A stretch of 64,000 bases of DNA from Bacillus sp. HSf4. GTDB taxonomy: Bacteria > Bacillota > Bacilli > Bacillales > Bacillaceae. Shown here piece after piece: positions 46,743 through 56,432 of the stretch (within the stretch, counting starts at the first letter, position 1; each line of letters opens with the position of its first letter). The stretch lies in the NCBI RefSeq assembly GCF_029537375.1, contig NZ_CP120679.1:477501-541500 (forward strand), written 5' to 3'. The position numbers and the translations under genes were made by a program. The notes under the pieces were generated by a model, which saw nothing but the letters and a program-made list of their open reading frames with translations, was not told where the DNA came from and did not search any database.

Positions 46743-46867
46743 ATAAATAAAAGACCCTCTCTTTTTTCATGTAGTGTCCCTGAATCCTCCTTTTGGTAGC
46801 TGTGTGTTAGTGTCAGTATCATTACAATCAATGTCCCGAACAACGGAATTAATTGAAATGCAGTCCC
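46727..46867 (-). pseudogene. Second holin-like toxin remnant, no start codon
   Basis: A minus-strand frame reads GTAFQLIPLFGTLIVMILTL, then THSYQKEDSG and a tail ending at 46727. The FGTLIVMILTL core is typical of Bacillus holin-like type I toxins. Upstream AAAGGAGGTGAGATC leads to ACG instead of ATG, and the frame from there does not connect with the hydrophobic part, so the gene has lost its start and phase. It lies just behind the first remnant. Confidence 0.45.
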
Positions 46868-47009
46868 TTCCTCTCAAAATAAATTTCGTGATCTCACCTC
46901 CTTTTTTTCAAAACAAAGTTTTTTGAAATTAAGTGTAAAAATTTTTTACTTCTATCGAGTCTCATTAAGATATATGAGCAGAGTGTGACATTTTAAAATA
47001 AAGACCGCC

Positions 47010-47244
47010 ATCCTTTTTTAAGGTGGGGGCCTATCAGTTAAGGTTCATTTATTAAGATTTCATCGCATTCTATGCATTTTACCGCGATTTCCTTTTTAGA
47101 AGTGTTTAAACTTTCCAGGCTTTTTCTCTTCTTGCTGCTTTCCAGCCTCGTCGTGAAATCCTTTTTGCGCAATGCCGTGCTGGTGTTTTCATGTAAGATC
47201 ACTCCTGAATTTAAAAACCCGAACAAAACAGCTGCCAGGCCCAA
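47010..47244 (-). other. Possible small gene, 68 codons, unclear
   Basis: From TTG 47244 to 47038 the minus strand encodes MGLAAVLFGFLNSG followed by a Lys/Arg-rich part and KCIECDEIL, ending before a hairpin and T-rich stretch (47010-47030). A different frame within it has a good ribosome-binding site (AGGAGTG) before a 28-residue very basic peptide, MKTPARHCAKRIS and onward. Neither has recognisable homologues. One of them may be real; the region could also be a decayed insertion. Confidence 0.25.
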
Positions 47245-47377
47245 TTAAGATAAAACCAGAATGAAAAATGTTGGCCGTTTTTCAGATCCTCGCTTAAGAA
47301 GCGGAAAGGCGGCAGTTGTTTTTTTGAATGCTATTTCCGGGCCGTTTTCATTAATCGTCGTCATCAAGATCCAAGAA

Positions 47378-47406
47378 GCGGCGTTCTCAAGGCATGAGAA
47401 CGCCGC
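47378..47406. terminator. Hairpin downstream of yclH
   Basis: Perfect 11-bp stem GCGGCGTTCTC/GAGAACGCCGC with a 7-nt loop, 54 bp past the yclH stop on the minus strand; only a weak T-stretch follows. Confidence 0.55.
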
Positions 47407-47459
47407 CGTTTCAACGAGGTGTGTAAAACGGGTATGTGCGGTCAAAGCCTGCGAAGCTT

Positions 47460-48143
47460 TTAGCCGGCCGTTTGTCTATGCTTGATCGTAAAGCTGCCTC
47501 TTGAAAGCCTGATGTTGACGTCAGATACTTTTGCGATTTGTTCGTCATGGGTCACCATGATGACGCATTTGTTTTCTTGATGGGCCAGGTTTTGAAAGAG
47601 GCGAACGATGTCTTTCGATGTATCTTCATCCAGGTTGCCCGTCGGTTCATCGGCGACGATCAGATCGGCGTCACAGCAGAATGCACGGACGATGGAAACC
47701 CGTTGCTGCTGTCCGCCGCTCAGCGTCAGCACCTTTTGCCGCGCTTTCTCTTCGCTGATGCCGACTTTCTCCAGCATCTCCAAAGCGTACTGCTCCGTAT
47801 TTTTGATTTTTGAGCGCGTAATCTCCATGGCTGACGTAATATTTTGCAGGGCCGTCATGTATGGCAAAAGATTATAGGACTGAAAAACGATTGATACATA
47901 TTGATTGCGAAAATTGGTTAGTCCGATCTTGGAAATCGTTTTTCCTTTATAAAGAATCTCGCCTTCTTTTGGAACATCAAGCCCTCCGGCAAGAGATAAA
48001 AAGGTGGTTTTGCCGGAACCGGAAGTTCCGACAATCGTGTAAAACCGGCCTTGCTTAAATTCGATATTGACGTCTTCGAACAGAGATTGTTCTTGATCTT
48101 TGTACCAGTAGCAAACATCTTTAAATTCTAAAATATTGCTCAT
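47460..48143 (-). CDS. yclH: MacB/LolD-type ABC transporter ATP-binding protein
   Basis: 227 aa ATPase: Walker [10 protein letters not shown] (about residues 40-48), signature [15 protein letters not shown], Walker [13 protein letters not shown], switch His in IMVTHDEQ. Belongs to the MacB-like class that works with single large-loop permeases; the partner YclI is encoded 15 bp upstream. Corresponds to YclH of B. subtilis; substrate unknown, perhaps a peptide or envelope stressor. ATG with GAAAAAC; yclIH is transcribed away from yclJK. Confidence 0.9.
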   Translation of the reverse strand: MSNILEFKDVCYWYKDQEQSLFEDVNIEFKQGRFYTIVGTSGSGKTTFLSLAGGLDVPKEGEILYKGKTISKIGLTNFRNQYVSIVFQSYNLLPYMTALQNITSAMEITRSKIKNTEQYALEMLEKVGISEEKARQKVLTLSGGQQQRVSIVRAFCCDADLIVADEPTGNLDEDTSKDIVRLFQNLAHQENKCVIMVTHDEQIAKVSDVNIRLSRGSFTIKHRQTAG

Positions 48144-48158
48144 GTTTTTCCCTTCTTT

Positions 48159-49607
48159 CTATTCTTGTTTTGTTAAAATCGTTTTCGGATGGAATCGTAA
48201 AACAGAGATCGACGGCAGCAATGTTGCAAGTACAGCGATTAACAGGCCGATGCCGCCCAGCGCCATCATATCGCTGAGTGATACGTGAATATTCAGCTGG
48301 TCAATCGCTTCGACTTGTGCGGAGCTTTGTCCAAAGAATCCGCCGTCAGGCATACCGCCGCCTGCCATTTCGCCCGCGGACTGGCTGTCTGATTGCTCAA
48401 GCTGCTGGGACAAGAGCTGATTGCCGATTTGACCTGCAATAAAATTGCCGGTTAATGCGGAAATGCCGATGGCCAGGACTGCGATCATCAAAATTTCGGT
48501 CAAAAATTGCCCGATCAGTTTCCAGCGCTTCTCACCGATCGCCATCAAGACGCCCATTTCGTATTTTCTTTCCCTGATCGACATCATCACGATCAGCCCG
48601 AGGATCACCGCTCCGGCAATCGTGACGAGATAGACGACATTTTTGGAGAAGGAGGCCACATTTTCGATCGGACCGACCATCTGCTGGTACAATTGATCAT
48701 TTGCATCCAATGTGAATGTATCTAAATCGATGCCGGTTTTCTTGGCCGCCGCGATGAACGCGTCGATGTTGGAAGCATCGTCCATGTTGTATACGGCTTC
48801 GTCAATCGTGTTTTTATAATCGTCTCCTTTTAAGGTTGACGCAACTGTAGACGGTGTATAGATTTTGTTGTACGGGTTTAAAAAGGCGAAGTTTTGCGCC
48901 TGGTTATCTCCTGAAGACGTCGTTTTGTAAATACCTACAACCTTCAATGTGATTGTTGTGTCTTCATCTGTGCTTGCTTTGACTTTGATCGTGTCACCGA
49001 CTTCCAAATCATTTTCATCTGCGAGCGTTTCTTCAATCACGGCAACCTTTTGCTTCACATCATCTTCTGTCAAAGCGCGTCCCTTCGTGATTTTTGAAGT
49101 GCCGTCGGAGAATTCGTCAACCAGTGCCGTGCTTGTGACACCTTCGATCGATACGTCCGCCTGCATCATCTGACGTCCGCCTTGTTCATTGCCGCCAGGT
49201 CCGGCAGACTGCTGGCTGTCAGTATTAGATGAATCGGAATCCTCATCACCGCTTTCAATCGGATCGAAATTGTCCGCTAAAGCAGATGTTGAGGAGATAA
49301 AATTATAGCTTTTGACATGGTCAAGCTTTGCCAGTGTTTCAGCTGATTTGACGGAAACAGGTGTGGATGCAAACCTTTTACGGGTTCCTGATTCCTGCTG
49401 TTCCTTCATCATTTTTTCTCTGTCCACTTGGTAAGTGACACTGCCTCCCAGCTGTTCTCTCGCCAATTCACTCGACTTTGTAGCGGCTGACTGGATCGAA
49501 AGTCCCGTCAGCACCAAAACGCAAATCATCGTAAAGACAAACAGTTGCAAAAGGGTTTTCCCTTTCTTCGATTTCATGCTCCAAAAGGCGCGCTTGAAAA
49601 AATTCAT
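48159..49607 (-). CDS. yclI: MacB-like FtsX-domain ABC permease
   Basis: 482 aa. N-terminal membrane helix (LLQLFVFTMICVLVLTGLSIQ), a large extracytoplasmic MacB periplasmic-core-like domain (residues about 45-310, with a Ser/Asp/Gly-rich insert), then three helices of the FtsX domain (VVYLVTIAGAVILGLIVMMSIRERKYEMGVLMAIGEKRW and two more). Works with YclH in mechanotransmission-type transport. Preceded by two boxes that match the YclJ consensus, so it should be controlled by the divergent YclJK system. Confidence 0.9.
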   Translation of the reverse strand: MNFFKRAFWSMKSKKGKTLLQLFVFTMICVLVLTGLSIQSAATKSSELAREQLGGSVTYQVDREKMMKEQQESGTRKRFASTPVSVKSAETLAKLDHVKSYNFISSTSALADNFDPIESGDEDSDSSNTDSQQSAGPGGNEQGGRQMMQADVSIEGVTSTALVDEFSDGTSKITKGRALTEDDVKQKVAVIEETLADENDLEVGDTIKVKASTDEDTTITLKVVGIYKTTSSGDNQAQNFAFLNPYNKIYTPSTVASTLKGDDYKNTIDEAVYNMDDASNIDAFIAAAKKTGIDLDTFTLDANDQLYQQMVGPIENVASFSKNVVYLVTIAGAVILGLIVMMSIRERKYEMGVLMAIGEKRWKLIGQFLTEILMIAVLAIGISALTGNFIAGQIGNQLLSQQLEQSDSQSAGEMAGGGMPDGGFFGQSSAQVEAIDQLNIHVSLSDMMALGGIGLLIAVLATLLPSISVLRFHPKTILTKQE

Positions 49608-49698
49608 AGCATTTTATTCCCCCATTTATATGATTGTGGTGATTGTCCATTCGGGGCAGCAGGACTTTTTCCTTACTGCCTGATTTCATATTAGACGC

Positions 49699-49719
49699 AA
49701 CTTATGAAAAAATTATGAC
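49699..49719 (-). promoter_or_regulatory. Twin YclJ-type boxes upstream of yclI
   Basis: On the minus strand GTCATAATTT and TTCATAAGTT in direct repeat, 11 bp apart, each 9 of 10 against the TTCATANTTT motif I recall for the YclJ regulon of B. subtilis. Confidence 0.6.
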
Positions 49720-49819
49720 CAAACTGTTGCCAGTCCTTTAAATGTTCAGGAGAGAATTGAGAATTCAGAGAACGATGTGTAAAATGAATCTAATGTTTGA
49801 CTAGCGGAGGCCGTTGACA

Positions 49820-50506
49820 ATGAAAATATTAATGATAGAAGATAATTTGAGCGTATGCACGATGACGGAAATGTTTTTTGCGAAAGAAGGCTTTGAGACG
49901 GAATTTGTCCATGACGGACTTGAAGGATATAACCGCTTTAAATCGGGCAATTGGGATTTATTGATCATTGATATCATGCTGCCGTCAATGGATGGGGTTA
50001 CGATTTGCAAAAAGGTCAGGGAAGAAAGCACCGTACCGATCATCATGCTGACGGCTAAGGATACGGAGTCCGATCAGGTGCTCGGTTTTGAACTCGGTGC
50101 TGACGATTATGTGACAAAGCCGTTCAGCCCTTTGGCGCTTGTGGCGAGAATCAAAGCGGTGAGCCGCAGATATCAAAACACCGGGCAGCAGGCTCCCGCT
50201 GATGATGATATCCTTGAAACCGAGCATTTTAGAATCAATAAAAAGACGAGAGAGGTATTTTTAAACGGAGAGCAAATTAAAAACTTGACCCCGAAAGAGT
50301 TTGACTTATTGTATTATCTGGTGCAGAGTCCGAAACAGGTGTTTTCAAGAGAGCAGCTGCTTGAGCAGGTGTGGGGCTACCAGTTCTACGGAGATGAGCG
50401 GACGGTTGACGTTCATATTAAAAGGTTGAGGAAAAAGCTTGGCAGCGATTCACGCCCATTTCTGTATACCGTATGGGGAGTGGGGTACAAGTTCGATGAA
50501 GATTAA
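49820..50506 (+). CDS. yclJ: OmpR-type response regulator
   Basis: About 228 aa. Receiver domain with phosphoacceptor Asp in LLIIDIMLPSMDG (about residue 52), conserved Thr in IIMLTAKD and Lys in YVTKPFSP; C-terminal winged helix (FDLLYYLVQSPKQVFSREQLLEQVWGYQFYGDERTVDVHIKRLRKKL). ATG 49820 agrees with YclJ (MKILMIEDN); GGAGG lies 10 nt upstream and a TTG at 49814 is less likely. In B. subtilis the YclJK pair is induced under anaerobic conditions through ResDE. Overlaps yclK by 11 bp. Confidence 0.95.
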   Translation: MKILMIEDNLSVCTMTEMFFAKEGFETEFVHDGLEGYNRFKSGNWDLLIIDIMLPSMDGVTICKKVREESTVPIIMLTAKDTESDQVLGFELGADDYVTKPFSPLALVARIKAVSRRYQNTGQQAPADDDILETEHFRINKKTREVFLNGEQIKNLTPKEFDLLYYLVQSPKQVFSREQLLEQVWGYQFYGDERTVDVHIKRLRKKLGSDSRPFLYTVWGVGYKFDED

Positions 50507-51920
50507 ATATCTCTATCAGCTGCTGGCCAGCCATATCAGTATTTTAATATTGGCGTTTCTCATCACAGGAGCGGTATTTTCACACTTTGTCAAAAACTTT
50601 GCATACGAAAGCAAGGTTGACGAACTGACGTCCTACGGCTACCGGATCATGGGCGAAATGGAGATGCGGCCGAAAGGGGCGCCGGCCATTATGAAACCTT
50701 TTGAAGAAATTTTAAGAAGCAGGAAGATCAGTTTCTTCCTTTTTAATGAAAAAAAAGAAGTTCTGATGACTCCCCAAGACTTGCGGCCGCGAAAATTGCT
50801 GCTGAGCGATGAAGAGTGGAAAGAGCTTCAAGACGGGAAGGCCGTTGTCGTCAAAACCGATATGAACCGTTTTAATGAGGAAGTATCGGTCGTGGCGCTG
50901 CCCAACATCGTCAACAATGAATTTCAGGGGGGCATTCTTCTGACGGCACCGATCAGCGGGACGGAGGAAATGATCGGCGAAATGAACCGCTTTATGCTTT
51001 ATACGGCAGCCGGTGTGATCTTAATTGCCTTTCTTTTGAGCTGGCTGACGTCCAAGTTCCATGTCAGCCGCATACAAAAGCTTCGCGATGCGACGAAAAA
51101 AGTCGCCGCAGGGGATTATAACATTCATATCGAAAATCGCAATTTGGATGAAATCGGCAGTCTGGGCACCGACTTTAATACGATGGCCCGGAAGCTCAAA
51201 AGCTCCAGCGAAGAAATCGACCGGCTGGAAAAACGGAGAAGGCAGTTTATCACAGATGTGTCCCATGAATTAAAGACACCTTTGACGACGATCAGCGGTT
51301 TGGTGGAAGGGATGAACAGCCAGACCATTCCGGAAGATCAGCAGGAAAAATGTTTGAAGCTGATTACGGAGGAGACGAAAAGGCTGATTCGCCTCGTCAA
51401 CGAAAATCTGGATTATGAGAAAATCCGCTCCAACCAAATAACATTGGAAAAACTGCATTATCCGCTGATCGAAGTGTTTGAAATCATTAAAGAACAGCTG
51501 GCGATCCAGGCGGAAGAAAAACATAATCAGCTGATCCTTGATGTGGAGGATCATGTGATGGTGAATGCCGATTATGACAGGCTCATTCAAATCCTTGTCA
51601 ACCTGACGAAAAACAGCATTCAATTCACCTCAAACGGAACCGTTTGGCTGAGGGGAAGGGAAGACTACAAAGAAACCGTCATTGAAGTGGAGGATAACGG
51701 AATCGGCATCGATCAGAACGATATCGAGAACATTTGGGATCGTTTTTATAAAGCCGATTTATCGCGGACGAACACCCCTTACGGAGAGTATGGACTGGGG
51801 CTGTCCATCGTCAGACAGCTTGTCGCCCTTCACAACGGGACCGTCGAAATTGAGAGCGAGAAAAACAAAGGAACGAAATTTGTGATCCGTCTCCCTTTGA
51901 CATCGAGGGATGATGGTTAA
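50496..51920 (+). CDS. yclK: Sensor histidine kinase of the YclJK system
   Basis: About 474 aa. Two membrane helices (residues about 12-30 and 165-187) flanking an extracellular sensor region, then HAMP, HisKA with phosphoacceptor in FITDVSHELKTPLTTISGLVEG, and HATPase with N box NLTKNSIQFT, EDNGIGI, and GLGLSIVRQL. Start at ATG 50496 (MKIKYLYQLLASHISI), inside the yclJ 3' end. Phosphorylates YclJ, probably in response to envelope or oxygen signals. Confidence 0.95.
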   Translation: MKIKYLYQLLASHISILILAFLITGAVFSHFVKNFAYESKVDELTSYGYRIMGEMEMRPKGAPAIMKPFEEILRSRKISFFLFNEKKEVLMTPQDLRPRKLLLSDEEWKELQDGKAVVVKTDMNRFNEEVSVVALPNIVNNEFQGGILLTAPISGTEEMIGEMNRFMLYTAAGVILIAFLLSWLTSKFHVSRIQKLRDATKKVAAGDYNIHIENRNLDEIGSLGTDFNTMARKLKSSSEEIDRLEKRRRQFITDVSHELKTPLTTISGLVEGMNSQTIPEDQQEKCLKLITEETKRLIRLVNENLDYEKIRSNQITLEKLHYPLIEVFEIIKEQLAIQAEEKHNQLILDVEDHVMVNADYDRLIQILVNLTKNSIQFTSNGTVWLRGREDYKETVIEVEDNGIGIDQNDIENIWDRFYKADLSRTNTPYGEYGLGLSIVRQLVALHNGTVEIESEKNKGTKFVIRLPLTSRDDG

Positions 51921-51951
51921 GCAGCTTTGACAACGTCAGGCTGCTTTTTTT
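51920..51951 (+). terminator. Terminator of yclJK
   Basis: AGCAG/CTGCT outer stem with inner TGAC/GTCA, followed by TTTTTT. Confidence 0.75.
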
Positions 51952-51956
51952 GCTGA

Positions 51957-51991
51957 AAAAAAGAACCCCTAAACTGGAACGTTTAAGGGTT
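51957..51991 (-). terminator. Terminator of the chemoreceptor gene
   Basis: Minus-strand stem AACCCTTAAAC/GTTTAGGGGTT followed by CTTTTTTTT. Confidence 0.85.
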
Positions 51992-51997
51992 GGCAAG

Positions 51998-53716
51998 CTA
52001 AGCTTTGATTTTGAACTTCTGAATGAGATCCTGCAATTCTTCGGCGTTTTGCGCAAGGATCTGGGATGAAGCTGCGATTTCTTCCATTGAAGCGAGCTGC
52101 TCCTGTGTTGCCGCACTGACTGTTTGCGTGCTTTCCGCGGCTGTTTCCGCCACTTCTTTCACACCGTTAATCGCGGTTTCGATTTCCTCTGTGCCGGCCG
52201 TCAGGTTTTTCACCAGGTCTGTCACACCGTTAATCTGCGCGGCCACTCCTTTAATCGCATTCTCGATTTTATGGAACGCGCCGCCGGCTTCATTGACGAC
52301 GACAAGTCCTTCTTTGACTTCGCCGGTTGCCGAAACAACCGTATTCATCGTTTGTTTTGTATCATTTTGAATAATCGTGATCAATTTTGTAATCTGTTCT
52401 GCGGAGTGTGCGGATTGTTCCGCCAGCTTTCTGACCTCATCAGCGACAACGGCAAACCCTTTACCTTGTTCCCCCGCTCTGGCCGCTTCGATGGCCGCGT
52501 TTAATGCGAGCAGATTCGTCTGTTCTGCGATGCTCGTAATGACTTCAGTAATATTCCCGATTTCATTTGAACGGTCTGACAAATGCTTAAATGCTTCTGA
52601 GAGTGAGGCAACCGTTTCATTAATGGACTGCATCTGTGAGCTGACTTTTTGCATGACCGCCGTTCCTTCGAGCGACATTTGCGCGGTTTGATCAGCGGTT
52701 GCCGCCGCTGTTTCTGCATTGGAAGAAATTCTTCCGGCAAACTCCGTCATTACTTTAATGATGGTTCTGCTGTTTTCGACACTTTCCGCCTGTTTGTCAG
52801 AGCCTGCTGCAAGCTCTTGAATGGTCGAAGAAATATATTCGCTTGCTTTCGTGCTTTCCTCAGCACTCGCGCTTAACTCTTGGGAAGAGGAGGCCACTTG
52901 ATGAGACGTTTCACCAACCGTTTCAATGATCGAGCGGACGCCCGCCACCATGTTGTTGAATGAAGATGTCAATAAGCCCAGTTCATCTTTTGATTGATAC
53001 GTTCCTTCAACTGTAAAATCACCTTGCTCTGTTTTGGCAAACAATTTTTGAATGTCTCTTATCGGCTTGGCGATCAGCCTTGTGATTAAAAGGCCGATTG
53101 TGACAGATAAAATAAGAGCAGCAGCAATCACAGCGATGAGAAGCATGGTAAGCGAACTGGCTTCTTTAGCATCTTGCTGATAAATCGTTTTTGCGTTCTC
53201 AGCATTCAGCGTTTGAATCTCTTCAAGCTGTTTAGCGACAGCCTCTCTCTGAGGCTCCATATCTTTCAAGTAGACGTCATACGCCTCCTTGTTTTTGTTA
53301 TCTATTGCAAGGCTCTGCATCTGCTTGCTGATGTTTTGCAAATCCGTATATTCGCTTTTAAAGCTCTCATACTTTTCCGATAGATTGTCCATTAAATTCA
53401 GTTGATTGATTTTTTCCATGATGGACGTGTTTTCTTCGTTTTTTTCATTGATGTTTTTTTGCAAGGTTTCATTTCGGTTTTTGTCTTTCGTAACCATCAA
53501 TTCAAAGTTGTACGTATCAAGTTCAAGGTTGTTGGCTCTTAATTTTGCAAATAACTGATTGGGGATTAATTGCTCTTGATAAATCAACTCCGAGCCATTT
53601 GAAATTTTGTTCAATCCTCTGATGCCCTGGATGCCGACGATGGCTAAAGCAAGCGCGGAGATGATGATGATAATAAATAGCTTGCTTCTAATCTTGATGT
53701 TTTTTAGCAGGTTCAT
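51998..53716 (-). CDS. Methyl-accepting chemotaxis protein
   Basis: 572 aa. Membrane helix at residues 10-32, a four-helix-bundle type (4HB_MCP) ligand domain to about 187, second helix ([24 protein letters not shown]), HAMP ([20 protein letters not shown]), then the cytoplasmic signalling hairpin with the CheA/CheW-contact signature [24 protein letters not shown]. Paired glutamine/glutamate sites suit methylation. A SigD-like -10 element lies about 30 bp upstream. The ligand is unknown. In the B. subtilis map I recall rapC-phrC between yclK and yclM; here this receptor takes that place. Confidence 0.9.
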   Translation of the reverse strand: MNLLKNIKIRSKLFIIIIISALALAIVGIQGIRGLNKISNGSELIYQEQLIPNQLFAKLRANNLELDTYNFELMVTKDKNRNETLQKNINEKNEENTSIMEKINQLNLMDNLSEKYESFKSEYTDLQNISKQMQSLAIDNKNKEAYDVYLKDMEPQREAVAKQLEEIQTLNAENAKTIYQQDAKEASSLTMLLIAVIAAALILSVTIGLLITRLIAKPIRDIQKLFAKTEQGDFTVEGTYQSKDELGLLTSSFNNMVAGVRSIIETVGETSHQVASSSQELSASAEESTKASEYISSTIQELAAGSDKQAESVENSRTIIKVMTEFAGRISSNAETAAATADQTAQMSLEGTAVMQKVSSQMQSINETVASLSEAFKHLSDRSNEIGNITEVITSIAEQTNLLALNAAIEAARAGEQGKGFAVVADEVRKLAEQSAHSAEQITKLITIIQNDTKQTMNTVVSATGEVKEGLVVVNEAGGAFHKIENAIKGVAAQINGVTDLVKNLTAGTEEIETAINGVKEVAETAAESTQTVSAATQEQLASMEEIAASSQILAQNAEELQDLIQKFKIKA

Positions 53717-53746
53717 ATTTTTTCTCCCGTCGTTTATTTACTATAG

Positions 53747-53755
53747 ATATCGGTC
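53747..53755 (-). promoter_or_regulatory. SigD-like -10 element for the chemoreceptor
   Basis: Minus-strand ACCGATAT matches the GCCGATAT core of sigma-D promoters in 7 of 8 positions; the -35 (TTCA or TCAC, about 15 bp upstream) is poor against TAAA. Motility control of a chemoreceptor is expected. Confidence 0.4.
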
Positions 53756-53832
53756 TGTGAAGAGCGGTTGTGAAGAGAACTCATATGAAATTTCCGATAT
53801 GCAAATAAAGGAACGGGAATATGTTCTCACAA

Positions 53833-53863
53833 CAAAAAAACCCCATAAAAAAAGGGGTTTTTT
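53833..53863 (-). terminator. Terminator of yclM
   Basis: AAAAACCCC/GGGGTTTTT stem with an A-rich loop and T-run on the minus strand, starting right at the stop codon. Confidence 0.85.
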
Positions 53864-55223
53864 ACACGAGCACTTTCGCGAAGAATTCTTGATATAAGGC
53901 GCGGACCGCTTGCTTTTCCTGCGCTTCTTTGACACCGAACATCATGCTGACTTCTGATGAGCCCTGATTGATCATTTCAATATTGACATGTGCGTCAGAC
54001 AGAGCTTTTGAAGCTCTCGCCGTCGTTCCGACATTATGGCGCATCGCCTCACCGACCACCATGATCAAAGCGATATTGTGTTCGATCGTCACTTCATCGG
54101 CGTCCAGTTCTTTCTTGATCCGTCTGGTGACCCGCTCTTCAATCGTTTCATCCATTTGATCCTGCCGCAAAATAATCGTGATGTCATCGATGCCTGAAGG
54201 GATGTGCTCATATGTCAGACCGTCGTCTTCAAGGATTTGCAGAACGCGGCGTCCAAATCCGATTTCACGGTTCATCAAATATTTGCTGATATAAATGCTG
54301 CAAAAGCCGCTGTCACTGGCGATTCCGACGACCGGACCGTTGGTGTTGTCCCGCTCAGCTACAACTCTTGTCCCTTCTGCGGCCGGATTGTTCGTATTTT
54401 TGATCTGAACCGGGATGCGGGCGCGGAAAGCCGGGATCAGAGCTTCATCATGAAAAACGGAAAAGCCGGCATAAGACAATTCGCGCATTTCCCGATAGGT
54501 GAGTTCGCGAATTTCTTTCGGGTTGGAAACGATTGACGGATTGACGGAATAAACGGCATCAACGTCAGTGAAATTTTCATAAAGCTCGGCTTTCAGGCCG
54601 TTTGCCAAAATCGAACCTGTAATATCGGAACCGCTTCGCGAGAACGTAATGACTTCGCCTTTCTGGTTGAAACCGAAAAATCCCGGAAAGACAATGATCC
54701 CCTTGTGCTCTCTCAGGCGAAACAGGTTGTCATATGATTCGGGCAGCACCTGGGCGTTGCCTGGTTCACTCGTTACAAAAAGGCCGGCGTCTTTTGGACT
54801 GACATATTCGGCTTCAATTCCCCGATGCCGGAAGTATGCCGCGACCAATTTGGCGTTGTTATCCTCTCCGCTTGCTTTGATCGCATCTATAAATCGTTCG
54901 GGATTTTGCTTATCGCCTTCAAGCAGATGAAGCAGATCCCGGCGGATGCGGCTGACCACGTCACCGCCAAGCCCCAGTTCCATTGCGATGTCGGCATATC
55001 GCCCGACAATCGTTTCGACAAGCTCGGGCGCTTCCCCTGATAATAAATACTGCCTGGCGCAGTCAATGAGCAGATCGGTTACTTTCGTATCTTGTGCATG
55101 GCGTTTCCCGGGGGCTGATACGACGACAGCTCTTCTCTCGGGATCGGAAGTGACGATTTGAAAAACCTTTTCAAGCTGTGCTCCTGTTGCAAGCGAACTG
55201 CCGCCAAATTTAACGACTTTCAT
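53862..55223 (-). CDS. yclM: Aspartate kinase III
   Basis: 453 aa aspartokinase, phosphorylating aspartate in the first step towards lysine, threonine and methionine. Kinase N-terminus MKVVKFGGSSLATG, substrate region FPGFFGFNQKGEVITFSRSGSDITG, and two C-terminal ACT regulatory domains (GFCSIYISKYLMNREIGF and ALIMVVGEAMRHNVGTTARASKALSDAHVN). Same place as YclM (ThrD), the third aspartokinase of B. subtilis, which I recall as inhibited by lysine plus threonine. No lysine riboswitch was seen in the 220-bp leader region. ATG with AGGAGA upstream. Confidence 0.95.
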   Translation of the reverse strand: MKVVKFGGSSLATGAQLEKVFQIVTSDPERRAVVVSAPGKRHAQDTKVTDLLIDCARQYLLSGEAPELVETIVGRYADIAMELGLGGDVVSRIRRDLLHLLEGDKQNPERFIDAIKASGEDNNAKLVAAYFRHRGIEAEYVSPKDAGLFVTSEPGNAQVLPESYDNLFRLREHKGIIVFPGFFGFNQKGEVITFSRSGSDITGSILANGLKAELYENFTDVDAVYSVNPSIVSNPKEIRELTYREMRELSYAGFSVFHDEALIPAFRARIPVQIKNTNNPAAEGTRVVAERDNTNGPVVGIASDSGFCSIYISKYLMNREIGFGRRVLQILEDDGLTYEHIPSGIDDITIILRQDQMDETIEERVTRRIKKELDADEVTIEHNIALIMVVGEAMRHNVGTTARASKALSDAHVNIEMINQGSSEVSMMFGVKEAQEKQAVRALYQEFFAKVLV

Positions 55224-55368
55224 TCAAGACATCTCCTAAAGTTTAAATTTTCACAATAAATTTAATTTTTATTATCACGCTTTTTACAAGAAGAATCAAG
55301 GTTTTTCTTTTCTAAAAGAACAAATGTGTTTTTCAGAAGGACTTTTTGATTGAATGAGCTGCATCATA

Positions 55369-55396
55369 TTGACTATGTCAGAAAAAGTGATAAGAT
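55369..55396 (+). promoter_or_regulatory. Sigma-A promoter of yclNOPQ
   Basis: TTGACT (55369-55374), 16-bp spacer, TAAGAT (55391-55396). Confidence 0.7.
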
Positions 55397-55412
55397 GATG
55401 GATGGGTCTTAT

Positions 55413-55427
55413 TGATAATGATAATCA
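55413..55427 (+). promoter_or_regulatory. Fur box upstream of yclN
   Basis: TGATAATGATAATCA, one mismatch from the 7-1-7 Fur consensus TGATAATNATTATCA, located 17 bp after the promoter -10. Predicts iron repression of the importer. Confidence 0.85.
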
Positions 55428-55481
55428 TTTGTGGTTGGCTGAGGGGGTATGTTTTTTGTTTGGCAAGGAGGCTTTTGCAGC

Positions 55482-56432
55482 ATGAAATTACGGTATTTAT
55501 GGCTACTGCTTATCATTCTTTCTTTCTGTTCTGTTTTCATCGGCGTGAAGCCATTATCGCCTTTTGATCTTTTTCATTTGGATAAGGACGACATTCAAAC
55601 GCTTTACATAAGCAGGATCCCCCGCATGATCAGCATCGTGCTCGCAGGCATGAGCCTCGCCATCTGCGGGCTGATGATGCAGCAGCTGACACGCAATAAA
55701 TTTGTTTCACCGACGACGGCCGGAACGATGGATTGGGCGAGACTTGGCGTGATCATTGCCATGATGTTTTTTTCTTCGGCCGGGCTTGTGGTGAAAATGC
55801 TGTTTGCCTTCGTGTTCGCACTGATCGGCAGCTTTCTGTTTGTCAACGTTTTGGACAGAATCAAGTTTAAAGACGCCGTGTTCATCCCTCTTGTCGGCTT
55901 GATGCTCGGAAGCGTCGTCAGCGCGGTCTCGACGTTTATCGCTTATCAGTATAATCTCATCCAAAATCTCAATGCATGGTTTGAGGGTAATTTCTCACTG
56001 ATCATGAAAGGGCGGTATGAGCTGTTATATCTGAGTATTCCGCTCGTGATCATCGCCTATCTGTACGCCAACAAATTTACGGTAGCCGGAATGGGTGAGA
56101 GCTTTGCCGTCAACTTGGGGCTGAATTACAAGCGAGTGGTCAACATCGGCCTGATCATCGTGTCGGTGATCTCATCCGTCGTTATTTTGACGGTCGGGAC
56201 GCTTCCGTTTCTCGGTCTGATCATCCCAAACATCGTCTCGATTTACCGCGGGGACCATTTGAAAAACAGCCTTCCTCATACGGCATTGCTCGGCGCCGTA
56301 TTCGTCCTGTTTTGCGACATATTAGGGCGGCTGATCATTTTTCCGTATGAAATTTCCGTCGGTTTGATGGTCGGCATCATCGGGAGCGGCGTATTTCTTT
56401 ATTTGCTGTTAAGGAGAAAAGCCTATGCGTGA
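55482..56432 (+). CDS. yclN: Petrobactin-type siderophore ABC transporter permease 1
   Basis: 316 aa FecCD-family permease with about nine membrane helices; typical motifs RIPRMISIVLAGMSLAICGLMMQ and FLGLIIPNIVSIYRG. ATG 55482 has AAGGAGG 10 nt upstream and yields the family length; the frame is open to 55449 without better support. First gene of yclN-yclO-yclP-yclQ, whose products import petrobactin-type catecholate siderophores in B. subtilis. Ends overlap yclO by 8 bp. Confidence 0.95.
   Translation: MKLRYLWLLLIILSFCSVFIGVKPLSPFDLFHLDKDDIQTLYISRIPRMISIVLAGMSLAICGLMMQQLTRNKFVSPTTAGTMDWARLGVIIAMMFFSSAGLVVKMLFAFVFALIGSFLFVNVLDRIKFKDAVFIPLVGLMLGSVVSAVSTFIAYQYNLIQNLNAWFEGNFSLIMKGRYELLYLSIPLVIIAYLYANKFTVAGMGESFAVNLGLNYKRVVNIGLIIVSVISSVVILTVGTLPFLGLIIPNIVSIYRGDHLKNSLPHTALLGAVFVLFCDILGRLIIFPYEISVGLMVGIIGSGVFLYLLLRRKAYA

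Noticed and set aside
46406..46750. Open frame of 114 codons on the plus strand behind mta
   Set aside because: No ribosome-binding site, poor codon pattern, and it covers the antisense RNA and toxin leader; a shadow of the type I module.
47245..47445. 66-codon frame on the minus strand near yclH
   Set aside because: Runs through the hairpin at 47378-47406 and has no ribosome-binding site.
55224..55368. Possible lysine riboswitch upstream of aspartokinase
   Set aside because: The region is AT-rich with no L-box helices that I could find, and it is too short after accounting for the yclN promoter.
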